From Cryptomeria japonica (taxonomy: Eukaryota > Streptophyta > Pinopsida > Cupressales > Cupressaceae): 58,000 nucleotides of DNA. The translations under genes were made by a program, and so were the position numbers. Positions 22,871 to 33,904 of the stretch are shown in pieces. Where the stretch lies: the NCBI RefSeq assembly GCF_030272615.1, contig NC_081411.1, positions 826,210,397 to 826,268,396 on the forward strand. Direction: 5' to 3'. Position 1 is the stretch's first letter, and each line of letters begins with the position of its first letter. Under the pieces are notes generated by a model, which did not search any database, was not told where the DNA came from, and saw only the letters and a list, made by a program, of their open reading frames with translations.

Positions 22871-23360
22871 TAATAAAACATATACTAGAAATCGCACCTT
22901 GGTGTGCAATGGGTACACCAAAGAGTTATATAAATTCAAGTAGGGAAAATATTGGTCTATTTTTTGTATACATTTGTGTTATACATGAGCTTTCTTGATA
23001 GACAAAGATAGAGAGATAGAGAGAGGGAGAGGGAGAGAAGACAATAAAGTGATAGGGTGATAAAGAAGGGGAGGTAGAGAGGAATGGATATAGAGGAAGA
23101 GGGAGAGGGAGAGATATAGATGATGAGATATGGTTATAAAAATATAGAGACATAAGGAGACAAAGAGGGAGAAGGAGAGGGAGAGGGAGAGGGAGAGGGA
23201 GAGAGAGATATATAGAGAAACGTGAAGTAGAGTTAAAGATATAGAGTAGAAGGTAGAGACCAGGAGAGATAGAGATACATGGGAAAAGAAAGGGAGAGAG
23301 TGGTAGAGATAGAAAGATGGTGAGTGATAGATTGAGATGGGAGAGGTTGTGTTTAATCTT
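22871..23360 (+). repeat. Dispersed repeat copy 1, with GA-rich tract
   Basis: TAATAAAA followed by a 33-bp block (22884-22916, ending TGTGCAATGGGTAC) recurs at 49161-49200 with three differences in the 33 bp. Both copies continue with a related CATACATTTG...ATTACATGA text, then a GA-rich tract (here 23000-23340, with repeated GGGAGA units), then GAGRNGTTGTRTTTAAT. The ACTAG...GCACC...GGTGTGCAAT core resembles the start of some plant Helitrons. This copy lies 2.2 kb before the Helitron Rep and could be its 5' region. Confidence 0.65.
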
Positions 23361-25019
23361 CTAGTGCTAATAGAACAATTTTTTTATCAACAAACAATTG
23401 AGATTCAACACCTTTCCATTTTAAGTCAATAAGATTTTTTTTATCTTTTAAATTAAGAACCCTCATACCAATTGATCTTTACTCTTTCAATAGTTGTTTG
23501 ACAAAAACAAATTGTAGACTTTAATTCAAGAAGGAGAAACCTATATGTTAGAAGAAGAAATGCCTGTCATAGGTTGTCTACTAATGGAAACATATTTAGG
23601 CTCCATTGAAGATTGAGATCAACTTGGATGTGCTACAAGAGTGAAAAAACAAGATCAATCACATACCAATACATCAATTGTGTATGAAAATTATAATAGT
23701 GCATTAAATATGGTCTTGTTGAACCCAAGTGAATATGGTATGTCGTATTACGTACCTATCAATGTGTGTGTTTGGAATATATGTCTAATAGAGTTTGTTA
23801 CCAATTATATTTTTTTCTTTTATTTATATAGGATTTGATAATAGAAAGAGGGCCTAGTATGGAGGTAGGGGAGGCACCTTATATTTTTATATTTATTCTA
23901 CCTAGAAGGAAGCTGATCCAAGTCCTATTAGTGGTAAAAAAACAACATCATGTGTAGATTCAAGTAAGTGCATAAATTGAGATGGCATGTTTTTTAGAGA
24001 GGCCTTCAGTGATGTGATTGCCAATATTTTTACACAAGGAGAATTCACAACCCCTCCTTTTAGTACATTTTTATCTAAAAAAAAATGTTAAGATCATGAG
24101 AGACACATTTGAGAATTAATAAATGAGTACACATGTAGTGATGAAGGATTGACATAAAAGAGAGATTTGTTTGTTCATAAAGTATTAGATATTTAAATTT
24201 TATTTTTTATTCAAGTTGAATAATATAATCATGGTCAACGTGTTAAAATCAAATAGGTTTTAACTTTTTAAGTAATTCTAAAGGGTTGATTTTTTCTATA
24301 ATTAATCATTAAATTAAAAAGTGATTTCTACTTTTAAAATACTATACAATGTAATTTTAATAAAGTATTATTACATTGAGAGGTGTATTACACTCACATA
24401 TGGGTGAAAAAACTTTTATAAGCAAAAAATATTCATATTAAATTTGATGGTTTTTGGAGAGTAAAATAGATAAAAAAATATGAAGGGTATTTATTTTTCT
24501 CTTTTAAAATTGATTTAAATCTTTGTGTTATAAATTTAATTGGATTGTAAAGGTTTTATTGATTTAAAGATTTTTTTCTTTTTCATCTATGGATATATAT
24601 TTAAATCATATTTTCCTCCATAAATAAAAATTGCTCATATTAAATTTGGGGGATTTATGACACATTGACATATGGGTTTGTTTTTTCCCTTTAAAATTGA
24701 CTTATTTTTTTTTATAAGTAATAGTATAGGAATTACAATTTCAAAATAGAGGAGAACAAAATATTAGTAGAAATCATCATCAACGAACATCTAAAGATCT
24801 CTCTCCTTTTGAAAGACAATAAAGATATCAACTTGACCTACAATCAAGAAGGAGGTACAATCAGCCATCTAACACAAATATCGAATTGATTCTTTAAACT
24901 AAAAATTTAACATCAATAGAACATGTACTAGATACATATTAGCATGCAAGTCCAATTGGGATGAATTTAGTTGTACAAAAAAATGTTGAAAATATACAAA
25001 ACCCAAATGGAATGCTTCA
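23361..25019. other. AT-rich DNA without recognisable genes
   Basis: I see no convincing coding sequence. The frame at 23641-23838 gives an unrecognised low-complexity protein. It lies between the repeat at 22871 and the Helitron Rep and may be Helitron non-coding sequence. Confidence 0.45.
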
Positions 25020-26736
25020 AGCTAATTTCAAAAGATTCCAATTGTAATTTCGATGTCAATTAGATAGATTTATATTGTCATACATGTGGCATATTTATCA
25101 AGAATTTTCGTCAGGAATCAAAGTATCTTGCATTGTTGAAGTTCTTGTTTATAGATTTTCAACTTCAAATAATATGGATCCTAGGCCACAGCCAAAGGAT
25201 CTTGCAAAATTGACTCAAGTAGAGGAAACATTTTTTGCATGTGTCAACACAATACTACAAGTTACACATGCAATAGGTGGTCAATATAGATACAAAGGAC
25301 ACACAATAAGTTTCCCACAAAATGTTGAACATGTTTCACAAATATTGCCACATATGATATATCATTTTCCAATCATTATTGTTAAAATAAGGGATTAGTG
25401 TGAAACCAATTATAACTTTATCATCAATAGAGATCATGTGTATAAAACACTTAAGTGCAAAGTAGAGGATGAAAAGTTTTACTTTGATTTTATAGCTGAT
25501 GAAGATGCTCTCAACAATCTATCAAGAAATTATGATGAAAATATTTTCAACAAATTGAAGATAGTGCACATGGAATGTGATTCTAATACAAACGGAATTA
25601 TATTTGTGGGTCTAGTGATGGAGATAGTTGAAGGTAATATAATTGAGCACACAACATCAATAGATTCAAAACCTCCTAATGGTCAAAGAGAGATGGAATT
25701 GATCCATGCATGGATTAATAACCATAATGGAAATCCAACAATATTGATTGATTGGCCAAGAATTAGTGCATCTGCTAACAATGAGTATGTCATAATATGA
25801 TTACTTGATATGACATTCCCAACATTATTTCTAGATGGAAAATTTGACTTTTTAGAACCTCGAATGAGGCAGTGTATCTACATGAATTTGTAAAACATAT
25901 ATTGTGGTGCAAGAATCATCACTTTGGTAAGCACCCAAGATTCAAACATTTTTATGATGAATATGACAATGAAACACCATGCATAGAATTCATATATAGT
26001 ATTTGTAAAATAAAGTTTTTGAGACATGTCACTCACCATTAAAGAGTTGTGTGAACATATGGAAAACATTCCTCACTCACATCTTGTTGATAGGTTGGTA
26101 CAACGTGGAACCAAATTAAGAGGTACAAGGTCATATTAGGCTCAATGTCATGCAAAATTGATAGATATGCATCATCAAATCATCTCTCCTACAATATTCT
26201 TCACACTGTGTGTTGTAGATATGCATTGGCCTAATTTGGATGCATTAATGTTAATACACCTCCAAATACTCCACCAAAAGTTGGTGGAAACAAAATGTTT
26301 TAGACTATCCTCATATAGTTACATACTACATGCATTTAAGACATTAAATATTCAAAAAATAAATTTTAGAAAAAGGACTAGATGTAAAAGATTATTGTAT
26401 GGATTTTGTCATCTTTTTGGCTTAATGCCTTCTTAAATCTAGACTACTCTGTTCTTTTTTGTTAAAAGGTTTTGGGTCCCTTCAAAACTTGTTTTTGCCT
26501 TAATTAAAAACAAAAGGGGTCAACACATGTGCACAAATTCATCTAGATGATTAGAGCACCGAATATGAACAACTTTGATTGGCCGAATGATGAGAAATGA
26601 GAAAACACAGAGATACATTTTGATTCTATTGTTCATACATGGAATCCTAGACAATATCCACATCAACAAAATACATAGGTATTCACATAAATATTTGAAC
26701 ATGCATATCTATTAAATCATGTAAACTACTTAACCT
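25020..26736 (+). pseudogene. Helitron Rep, N-terminal part with HUH motif
   Basis: The frame includes FSTSNNMDPRPQPKDLAKLT and GGQYRYKGHTISFPQNV, both typical of the region before the Rep catalytic core. At 26150-26240 it has the hallmark LIDMHHQIISPTIFFTL...DMHWPNL. The two-histidine metal site reads GSTHVHKFI, with HVH codons at 26526-26534. It continues to TWNPRQYP near 26650. Stops and frameshifts are frequent. Rep nicks and joins single strands during rolling-circle transposition; this copy cannot. A LINE tail interrupts it just upstream of HUH, and copia A interrupts it at 26737. Confidence 0.85.
26403..26512 (+). mobile_element. Short 5'-truncated LINE 3' tail inside Helitron Rep
   Basis: The text GGTTTTGGGTCCCTT..AAAAC.T.TTTTT and TTAATTAAAAAC matches the 3' end of LINE 2 (about 47049-47090). 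It interrupts the Rep reading frame just before the HUH motif. No convincing TSD was seen. The 5' boundary is approximate. Confidence 0.65.
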
Positions 26737-28117
26737 TCATGGTATGACGAAAGAATAAGGATCTGGTCAACTACTGAGAGGGAGGGGGTGAATCAGTAGA
26801 TAGAAAACTGATACAAACTTTCACCAATCTCAGAATCAACCTCTCAAAGCAAACTCTAAACTGACAAGTTAAACCACTGAACTACAAATGCAATTTCACT
26901 GTCAAGATAAATCGGTTAACTATTATAACAAAATAACACTAAAACAACTTGAAACTCACAAACATTCAAATACTTTACTGACATAAGTAAAACCTCATTC
27001 TAGATTGGTGTCGATTAGCATAGCTTATCAAAGTGGATTAAGAAGTTAAGCAATTCAACCATAATAAACATAACAACAAAAAAATTCACCACTTGACACA
27101 ATATATTTGACATGGAAACCCAAATGGGAAAATCCATGGCAGGGATGAATACCCACAAGTATTCTGAACTCTTTTGAAGTTCACCCTATTAGGAGCCAAG
27201 TCTGTTAAAGCTTTACAATAAGTTCTGTTAAGAACAGATCCTGTTAGGGACCACCCAGTTAAGGGATTGACGATAATGCCCTGTTAGAAGCAATACCCTA
27301 TGAAAAGTAACCTTGGTAGAGCGGTAGAGGATTTGAAATCCAAGCTAATGGACCACTTGGTTAGAGGATTTGAATAATATTAAGCTTGTTAGAGGTTACC
27401 TAGTTAGGGGATTTTAACTGTTGTAATTGTTGGAAAACAACAGGGGTTTGTTGATCTATTTGAATAACACTACACTTGCTAGTTCAGATCCTTTTCATGC
27501 TCCTCTTTGCCTTGACACAAACTGTAGATACATCATCTGGTTTGGCAACCAAACTCAGTCTAAAACAAAACAACTCATCGACCTTATAAAAAAATCAATA
27601 GGTCGGTAACATAATAAATACCTAATTCTCTCATAGAGATTACAAACAAGTCGGTTCAAGTATGACCATTGGATTACATAAAAATCTCTGCACATCATTC
27701 AAGATAGCCTCGACTACTCCTTGATCACCGCTTCATCAAACTTTGTAACTCATCATGTAGTTTCCATTACATGAAATATACTTACTCATTCCCAAGATAA
27801 AAACCGTTATCTCAACGTGCCAAAAACACTTTGAAACTCTTCTCATACAACATGCATACATGTCATAATCATTATGGATCATCATCAGATCATAAACCAA
27901 TACAACCAATTCACCAAACTTAATCGGTTAGGTTTTATCATATCAATAGGTAGGGTTTACCGGTTCACTCCAAAAACTCACCTATCGGTTATAGTTCCCT
28001 TCACTAGCTCTTCCTACCGGTTACAAAACAACATTATAACAACTTCATTACCAGTTACAATGGACATCAATGACAACATAACATTTCATTAATTCAATCT
28101 TCATGAAAATGCTAACA
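26737..28117 (-). repeat. Copia A 3' LTR
   Basis: On the minus strand it runs from TGTTAGCATTTTCATG to a CCATGA end (canonical CA mutated). The region 27180-27420 holds a run of short TGTTAGNG-like motifs. The C-tract near its minus-strand 3' end is at 26778-26792. Confidence 0.88.
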
Positions 28118-28130
28118 ATCTCCCCCTTTC
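28118..28130 (-). promoter_or_regulatory. Copia A polypurine tract
   Basis: The minus strand reads GAAAGGGGGAGAT immediately before the 3' LTR. Confidence 0.85.
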
Positions 28131-28569
28131 ACATTGATGGCAAGACAAATATCAATACCATTGATTGCTATGATTGTGTATAGTAATCTTGGTTTACATT
28201 TTACCATGTACTCTCCTTGTCTTCAACTGGTAACTGGTTATAGACTTTCTTTCAGTCAATCATACAATTCTTCTCCCCATAATCACATAGTTCTTCTCCC
28301 CCTTTGACAAAAATGCCAAAGTGAAAGTAAAACATGCAATGTCAAACTTCACTATTCAGCATCAACAACTTGTAACTTTATGCTCTCCCTGTGGAATAAC
28401 TCCACTCTACACTGATCCTGCTGTAAAATTCTACAAGTAGCTTTGGGACTGATGTACTCTTCCATCATTCTCAATTGACCTCATGGAGGGGTACAACCCC
28501 TAGCTGACTTCTAATATACTCAAAAGTAGTCTTAAGCAGAGGTTTAGTAAAGATATCTGCAAGCTGCTC
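28131..28569 (-). other. Copia A 3' untranslated interior
   Basis: Between the end of RNase H and the polypurine tract there is non-coding retroelement sequence with several short pyrimidine runs (TCTCCCCATAATC, TTCTCCCCCTTTGACA) that on the minus strand are extra purine tracts. Confidence 0.5.
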
Positions 28570-30107
28570 CTTGGTAGAAACATGCTCCAATATCACATCT
28601 TTACTCTACACTTTTTTCCTCAAGAAATGATACTTCAATTCAATATGCTTGGTTTGTGCGTGCAAAATAGGGTTCTTGGAAATATGTATGGCACTGGTAT
28701 TGATACATAATATCTTTACATGTTCTATAAACTTCATCTTGAAACCTTCCAAAATGTGTCTCATCCAGATAGTTTGGGTACAATTCATATAATCTGCAAC
28801 ATACTCAACTTCAGCAGTTGACTATGATATACAACTATTCTTCTTGCTACTCCATGAAAAAAGTCTTCCTCCAAGAAAGAATGCTCCACCGGTTGTGCTT
28901 TTCCTATCATCAACATTACCTTCCCAGTCTGCATCTGTATACACCTTCAAGTCAAAGTTACCTGTATATGGACACCATAATCCATAGTCAATAGTACCTT
29001 TCAAATATCTGAATATCCTCTTGGTTTCTATCAAATATGTTTCCTTTGGATTCTTTTGAAATCTAGCAACTAGACCAACTGCATGAGCTATATCCGGTCT
29101 CCTATGAACAAGATAATACAATTTTCCAATCATTGACCTGTACTCCTTTTCATCAACATATGTGGCTTCATCTTCCCTAGACAATTTACATCTTGTAACC
29201 ATTGGTGTCCCAATTGGTTTATAGTCACTCATACCAAGTGTCTTTAATACATCTTTCACATACTTAACTGTATGATGAAAATACCACTCTTTATTTGCTG
29301 TTTTTGCAAGCCTATGAAATTTTTTTTCTCTCCCACTAGAGACATTTTAAACTCATTGTTCATTTCATTTGTAAAGTCATTTCTCATGTCATCATTACCT
29401 CCAAATATGATATCATCTACAAACACTTCACTAACCAGTATTTTATCTCCTTCAGATTTGAGATTTATGTTGTTGTCTTCACTGGTTCTCTGAAAACCTA
29501 TCTTCATTAGGTGTGAATGAAGCCTTTCATACCATGCTCTTAGTGCTTGCTTTAACCCATATAATGCCTTCTAAAATTTTCATACCATATATTTTTCATC
29601 AATCAAAGCATAACCATCTGGTTGCTCAATGTATACTTCTTCTTCCAGCATTTCATTGAAAAATGCTGACTTCACATCCATCTGATATACTTTGAATCCC
29701 TTATGTGCTTAAAATGCAAGTAAAGTTCTGACACCTTCCAGTCTTGAAATTGGTACAAAAGTCTCACCATAATCTTCTCCTTCTTCCTATGCATAACCTT
29801 TGCAAACTAGTCTAGCTTTGTTTCGAACTACTACACCATCTTCATTCAACTTGTTCCTAAATACCCACTTAGTACCTATCACATTTTTATTCACCAGTCT
29901 GGGTACTAGGATCCATGTGTTATTCTTCTCAGTTTGATCAAGCTCCTCCTCCATAGATTTGATCCAATGATCATCTCCAAATGCTTCCTTAGCAGTTCTA
30001 GGCTCAATAGTGGAGATCATGCGAGAATTCTCTCTAATTGTTTTTCTAGTTAACACTCCAATATCCTTATCTCCAATAATCTGGTTAGGATTGTGATTGA
30101 GTCTCAC
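28570..30107 (-). pseudogene. Copia A reverse transcriptase and RNase H
   Basis: RT motifs in order on the minus strand are IGTKWVFRNKLNEDG and ARLVCKGYA (29790-29880), ALYGLKQALRAWYERL (about 29540) and the catalytic box EVFVDDIIFGGND (about 29410). RNase H follows: KPIGTPM, PDIAHAVGLVARF, VYTDADWEGNVDDRKSTTG (28900-28945) and LFSWSSKK. The last part, TKHIELKYHFLR, lies near 28630. Several stops and frame changes separate the pieces. Confidence 0.9.
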
Positions 30108-30239
30108 ATACTTTGGAATAACATGATCATAATCTTCAGGTTCTTCTTCTACATTATCATCATCTTGTTCTGAATCTACCTATTTCGGTTGAATTGGTAC
30201 AACAATATTCTCTTTACCAGTTTCAAGTTTCACCGGTTC

Positions 30240-31350
30240 TGGTTCCAAAAATAAAACAGAAGGATTTTCATCCTTTTTCTCCACACCGGTTTCCCCTGAG
30301 ACTTCAAGATACTCATCCACTCGAGCATTAACACTCTCAATGTTTTTTTGTGTCCGGTTGTTGTAACATTTGTAGGCCTTACTCTTGGTGGAGTAACCAA
30401 GAAATATACCTTCTTCACTTTTAGCCTCAAATTTACTAATATACTTACCTCTCTTAATAAAACATTTACTGCCAAATATCTTGAAATAACTAACATTAGG
30501 TTATCTACCATACCACTATTCATAAGGAGTCTTATCCTTACCTCTTTTTATCAAAATCCAGTTCATAGTGTAGACAGTTGTGTTGAGAGCTTCTCTCCAA
30601 AAAGTTTTTTCTACACCTCCTTGTATCAACATCATTCTAGAAACTTCAACAACTGGTCAATTTTTCCTCTCTACAATACCATTTTACCGTGGTGTCCTTA
30701 GTGCAGAAAGTTGTCATTTGATACCATTCTCTTTATAATATCTAGTGAATTCCTCAGAAGTAAATTCACCACCTTGATCAGTCCTTAGACACTTTATCTT
30801 CTTACTACTCTCCTTTTGAGCTAAGGCCCTGAATGCCTTGAACTTACTAAACACTTCTATTTTATCCTTCAAGAATGTGACCCACATTATTCTTGAGCAA
30901 TCATTAGTGAAGATCATAAAATATATGTCACCTTGAATACTTTTAGTCCTTATTTGTCCATAGAGGTCTATATGAATCAAATCTAACAGATGTTCTGCTG
31001 AAAAAGATTTTCTCTTAAAAGTTGAGGATGTCATCTTTCCCAACTACCATTCCTTACATAGATCATTAACTGGTTTGTTCAACTGAGGCAAACCTCTCAC
31101 CATCTTGGACTTACTTTAACAATGTTATTAAAATTTATATGACAAAATATCCTATGCCAAAGCCAACTATCATCTACTCTAGCAATTAAACAGTTGTTGA
31201 CTTTAGGATTTAGGTGAAACAAGTTACCTTTAGTCTGCTTCCCAGTTGCAATCAGTTCACCTTTTCTCCCATAGATTTTTCACGTACCATTCTTAAAATC
31301 CAATGGATATCCTTTGTCATTGAGTTGAGAAAAACTCAAAAGATTGTGCT
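30240..31350 (-). pseudogene. Copia A integrase
   Basis: The HHCC zone is visible as WLWHRIFCHINFNNIV near 31150 and a damaged LCKEW.LGK near 31050. The catalytic core (30714-31043) gives HIDLYGQ and CLRTDQGGEFTSEEF, carrying the first two acidic residues of the DDE triad. Downstream, in other frames, are the KCYNNRTQK region and a linker to RT. It would insert element cDNA. Frames are broken. Confidence 0.85.
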
Positions 31351-31363
31351 TTAATCCTTCAAC

Positions 31364-31555
31364 CTAGTAGACATCATCTGCACTGCTCTTCCCATTAAGA
31401 GAAATAGTTCCCTTACCTTTTACCATGCAGGGTGAGTCATTACCAAATGTAACAACTCTGCCATCAAATTCCTTAAAATAAAGAAATTTTCTCCGGTCAC
31501 TGGTCATGTGATGTGAACAACCACTATCAATGATCCAATCATCAGAATTATCCAT
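31364..31555 (-). pseudogene. Copia A aspartic protease
   Basis: DWIIDSGCSHHMTSDRR at the start is the copia protease active site (DSG). The frame continues to VVTFGNDSPCMVKGKG, the expected second strand, before a stop. It would cleave the Gag-Pol polyprotein. Confidence 0.85.
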
Positions 31556-31714
31556 GCGAGAAACTAAAGCCTTCTAATCAAATGTATCCTCTTTAATGGC
31601 TAAAAAAATAATGTCTTCATTAGAATCACCCTCAGATTCCTCATCAGTGATACCACCATCAAATGCAATAAGACAATCTCTTTTGCCTTTTCCCTTGTAC
31701 TTCTTGAACTTCTC

Positions 31715-32555
31715 TCACTTGTGCTCATTATCACCATTAGGACAGTTAGCTGCAATGTGTCCAATCTTGTTGCATGTAAAACATTTCAAAGGTAATTTAC
31801 CTCTGTACTTACCGGTACCTCTAGGAAACTGCTTGGCCAATAATGCTTCAAGCTCAACCAAACTTTCTTCATCATCAATTTCTCTGTTGGATCTAGATTC
31901 ATAACTGTGACTGACATCTCTACTTTTCCTCATAGATGAGTTAGAAACTAAAGCTCTAAATGCAGAGTCAGGTTTATGAACACTACCATCATAACCATTT
32001 AATTCAAAAGAAGTAAGCTTACCAATGATGTAGTCAAGGGTTACCTTAGTTTTGTCAATTGATTTTAGCTTCTGAATGGCTGCAATACGGATAGTGTAGA
32101 CTGGTAGAAGGGTTCTCAATACCTTGCTAACCACTATGGCATCTTCCACTTTACCACCAACACTCTTGATCTTACCAACTATCTCTTTTATCCTCTAACC
32201 ATACTGTTGTATATTCTCACCTTCACCCATCCGCATGTCATCAAATTTTCCTCTTGGACTCTCTTCTTTGGAAATATTCACATGTTCATCACTGCTATAC
32301 CTCATATGCAGTCTCTAGACCATGGACATCTACATATTCTACATTAGACAAAGAACTGATAATAGTCTCTAATGCTTGATTGTTTTCTTGTTGCCCTTTC
32401 TTCTCTTCATCAATCATAATCCCACTAGGTGCAACATATTGAGTACCAACATGTTCCCAATATTTATTTCCTAGACTCTTAATATAAATTTTCATTCTAT
32501 CACTCCATATTTTGTAGTTTTCTCTATTAAACTTCGGACCTTCCTTCTTCATCAT
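31715..32555 (-). pseudogene. Copia A gag
   Basis: It starts MMKKEGPKFNRENYKIWSDR (the usual copia Gag opening with an NYxxW core) and continues, after stops near 32290 and a frame change, into LRTLLPVYTIRIAAIQ and a charged linker. It ends with a clear zinc knuckle, CFTCNKIGHIAANC, at about 31745-31786. Gag forms the particle and binds element RNA. At least two stops break it. Confidence 0.88.
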
Positions 32556-32610
32556 GTTCTACAAGATCTTTACCTCAAGCTATTAGGCTTAGACCTTAGA
32601 GAACCTAAGA

Positions 32611-32622
32611 AGCTCTGATACC
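32611..32622 (-). promoter_or_regulatory. Copia A primer-binding site
   Basis: The minus strand reads GGTATCAGAGCT, matching the tRNA-Met type site, separated from the LTR by the same ATT found in the 14852 element. Confidence 0.85.
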
Positions 32623-32625
32623 AAT

Positions 32626-33904
32626 TGATGGTATGGTGAAAGAATAAGGATCTGGTCAAATACTGAGAGGGGGGTTGAATCAGTAGATAGAAAACTGATA
32701 TAAACTTTCACCAATCTCATAATCAACCTCTCAAAGAAAACTCTAAACTGACAAGTTAAACCACTGAACTACAAATGCAATATCACTGTCAAGATAAACC
32801 GGTTAACTGTTATAATAGACTAACAGTAAAATAACTTGAAAATCACAAACATTCAAATACTTTACTAACATAAGTAAAACCTCATTTCAGATTGTTGTTG
32901 GTTAACATAACTTATCAAAGTGGATTAAGCAGTTAAGCAATTCAACCGTAATAAATATAACCACAAAAACATTCACCACTTGACACAATATATTTGACGT
33001 GGAAACGGTTAAGGGATTGACTATAATGACCTATTAGAAGCAATAGTCTGTGAAGAGTAACCTTGGTAAAGGATTTGAAATCCAAGCTAATGGAACACCT
33101 GGTTAGAGGATTTGAATAATACTAAATTTGTTAGAGCTTACTCAGTTAGGGGATTTTAACTGCTATAATTGTTAGAAAACAATAGGGGTTTGCTAATTTG
33201 TTTGAATAGCACTACACTTGCTTATTCAGATCCTTTTCATGCTCCTATTTGCCTTTACACAAACTTTAGATACATCATCCGGTTTAGCAACCACAGTCAA
33301 CTACAACTTTTCCAACTCTGAAACAAAATAACTCATCAACCTTATAAACAAATCAATAGGTCGCTAACACAACAGAAACTTAATTCTCTCATAGACATTA
33401 CAAACAAGTCGATTCAAGTATGACCTTTGGATTACATAACAATCTCTGCACATCATTCAAGATAGCCTCAACCTCTCCTTGATCACCGCTTCATCAAACT
33501 CTATAACTCATCACGCATTTTGCATTACATGCAATATACTTGCTCATTCCCAAGATGAAAACCGTTATCTCAACACACCAAAAATACTTTGAAACTATTC
33601 TCATACAACATGCATACGTGTCATAATCATTACTTCTCATCATCAAATCATAAACCAATACAACCAATTCACCAAACTTAATTGGTTAGGGTTTATCATA
33701 TCAACAGGTGGGGTTTACTAGTTCAACTCTCCAATACTTAGCAATATCGGTTCACTCCACAAACTCACCTACCGGTTACAGTTCCCTTCACTAGCTCATC
33801 CTACTGGTTACAAAACAACATTATAACAACATCATTACCAATTACAATTGACATCAATGACAACATAAGGTTTCATTGATGCAATCTTTATGCAAATGCC
33901 AACA
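32626..33904 (-). repeat. Copia A 5' LTR
   Basis: On the minus strand it starts TGTTGGCATTTGCAT and ends CATACCATCA. It is colinear with the left LTR apart from a deletion of about 130 bp near 33005. Confidence 0.88.

Larger units (their letters stand above)
26737..33904 (-). mobile_element. Ty1/copia element A, complete layout, decayed
   Basis: This minus-strand element is 7168 bp. It has LTRs at 26737-28117 (1381 bp) and 32626-33904 (1279 bp), tRNA-Met type primer site next to the right LTR and polypurine tract next to the left LTR. The interior order on the minus strand is gag, protease, integrase, RT, RNase H, which is copia order. All frames are broken. The right LTR lacks about 130 bp present in the left (27121-27240 region). 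The 5-bp flanks (AACCT and ATACT) are not identical, so the TSD is unproven. It inserted into the Helitron Rep. Confidence 0.92.
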
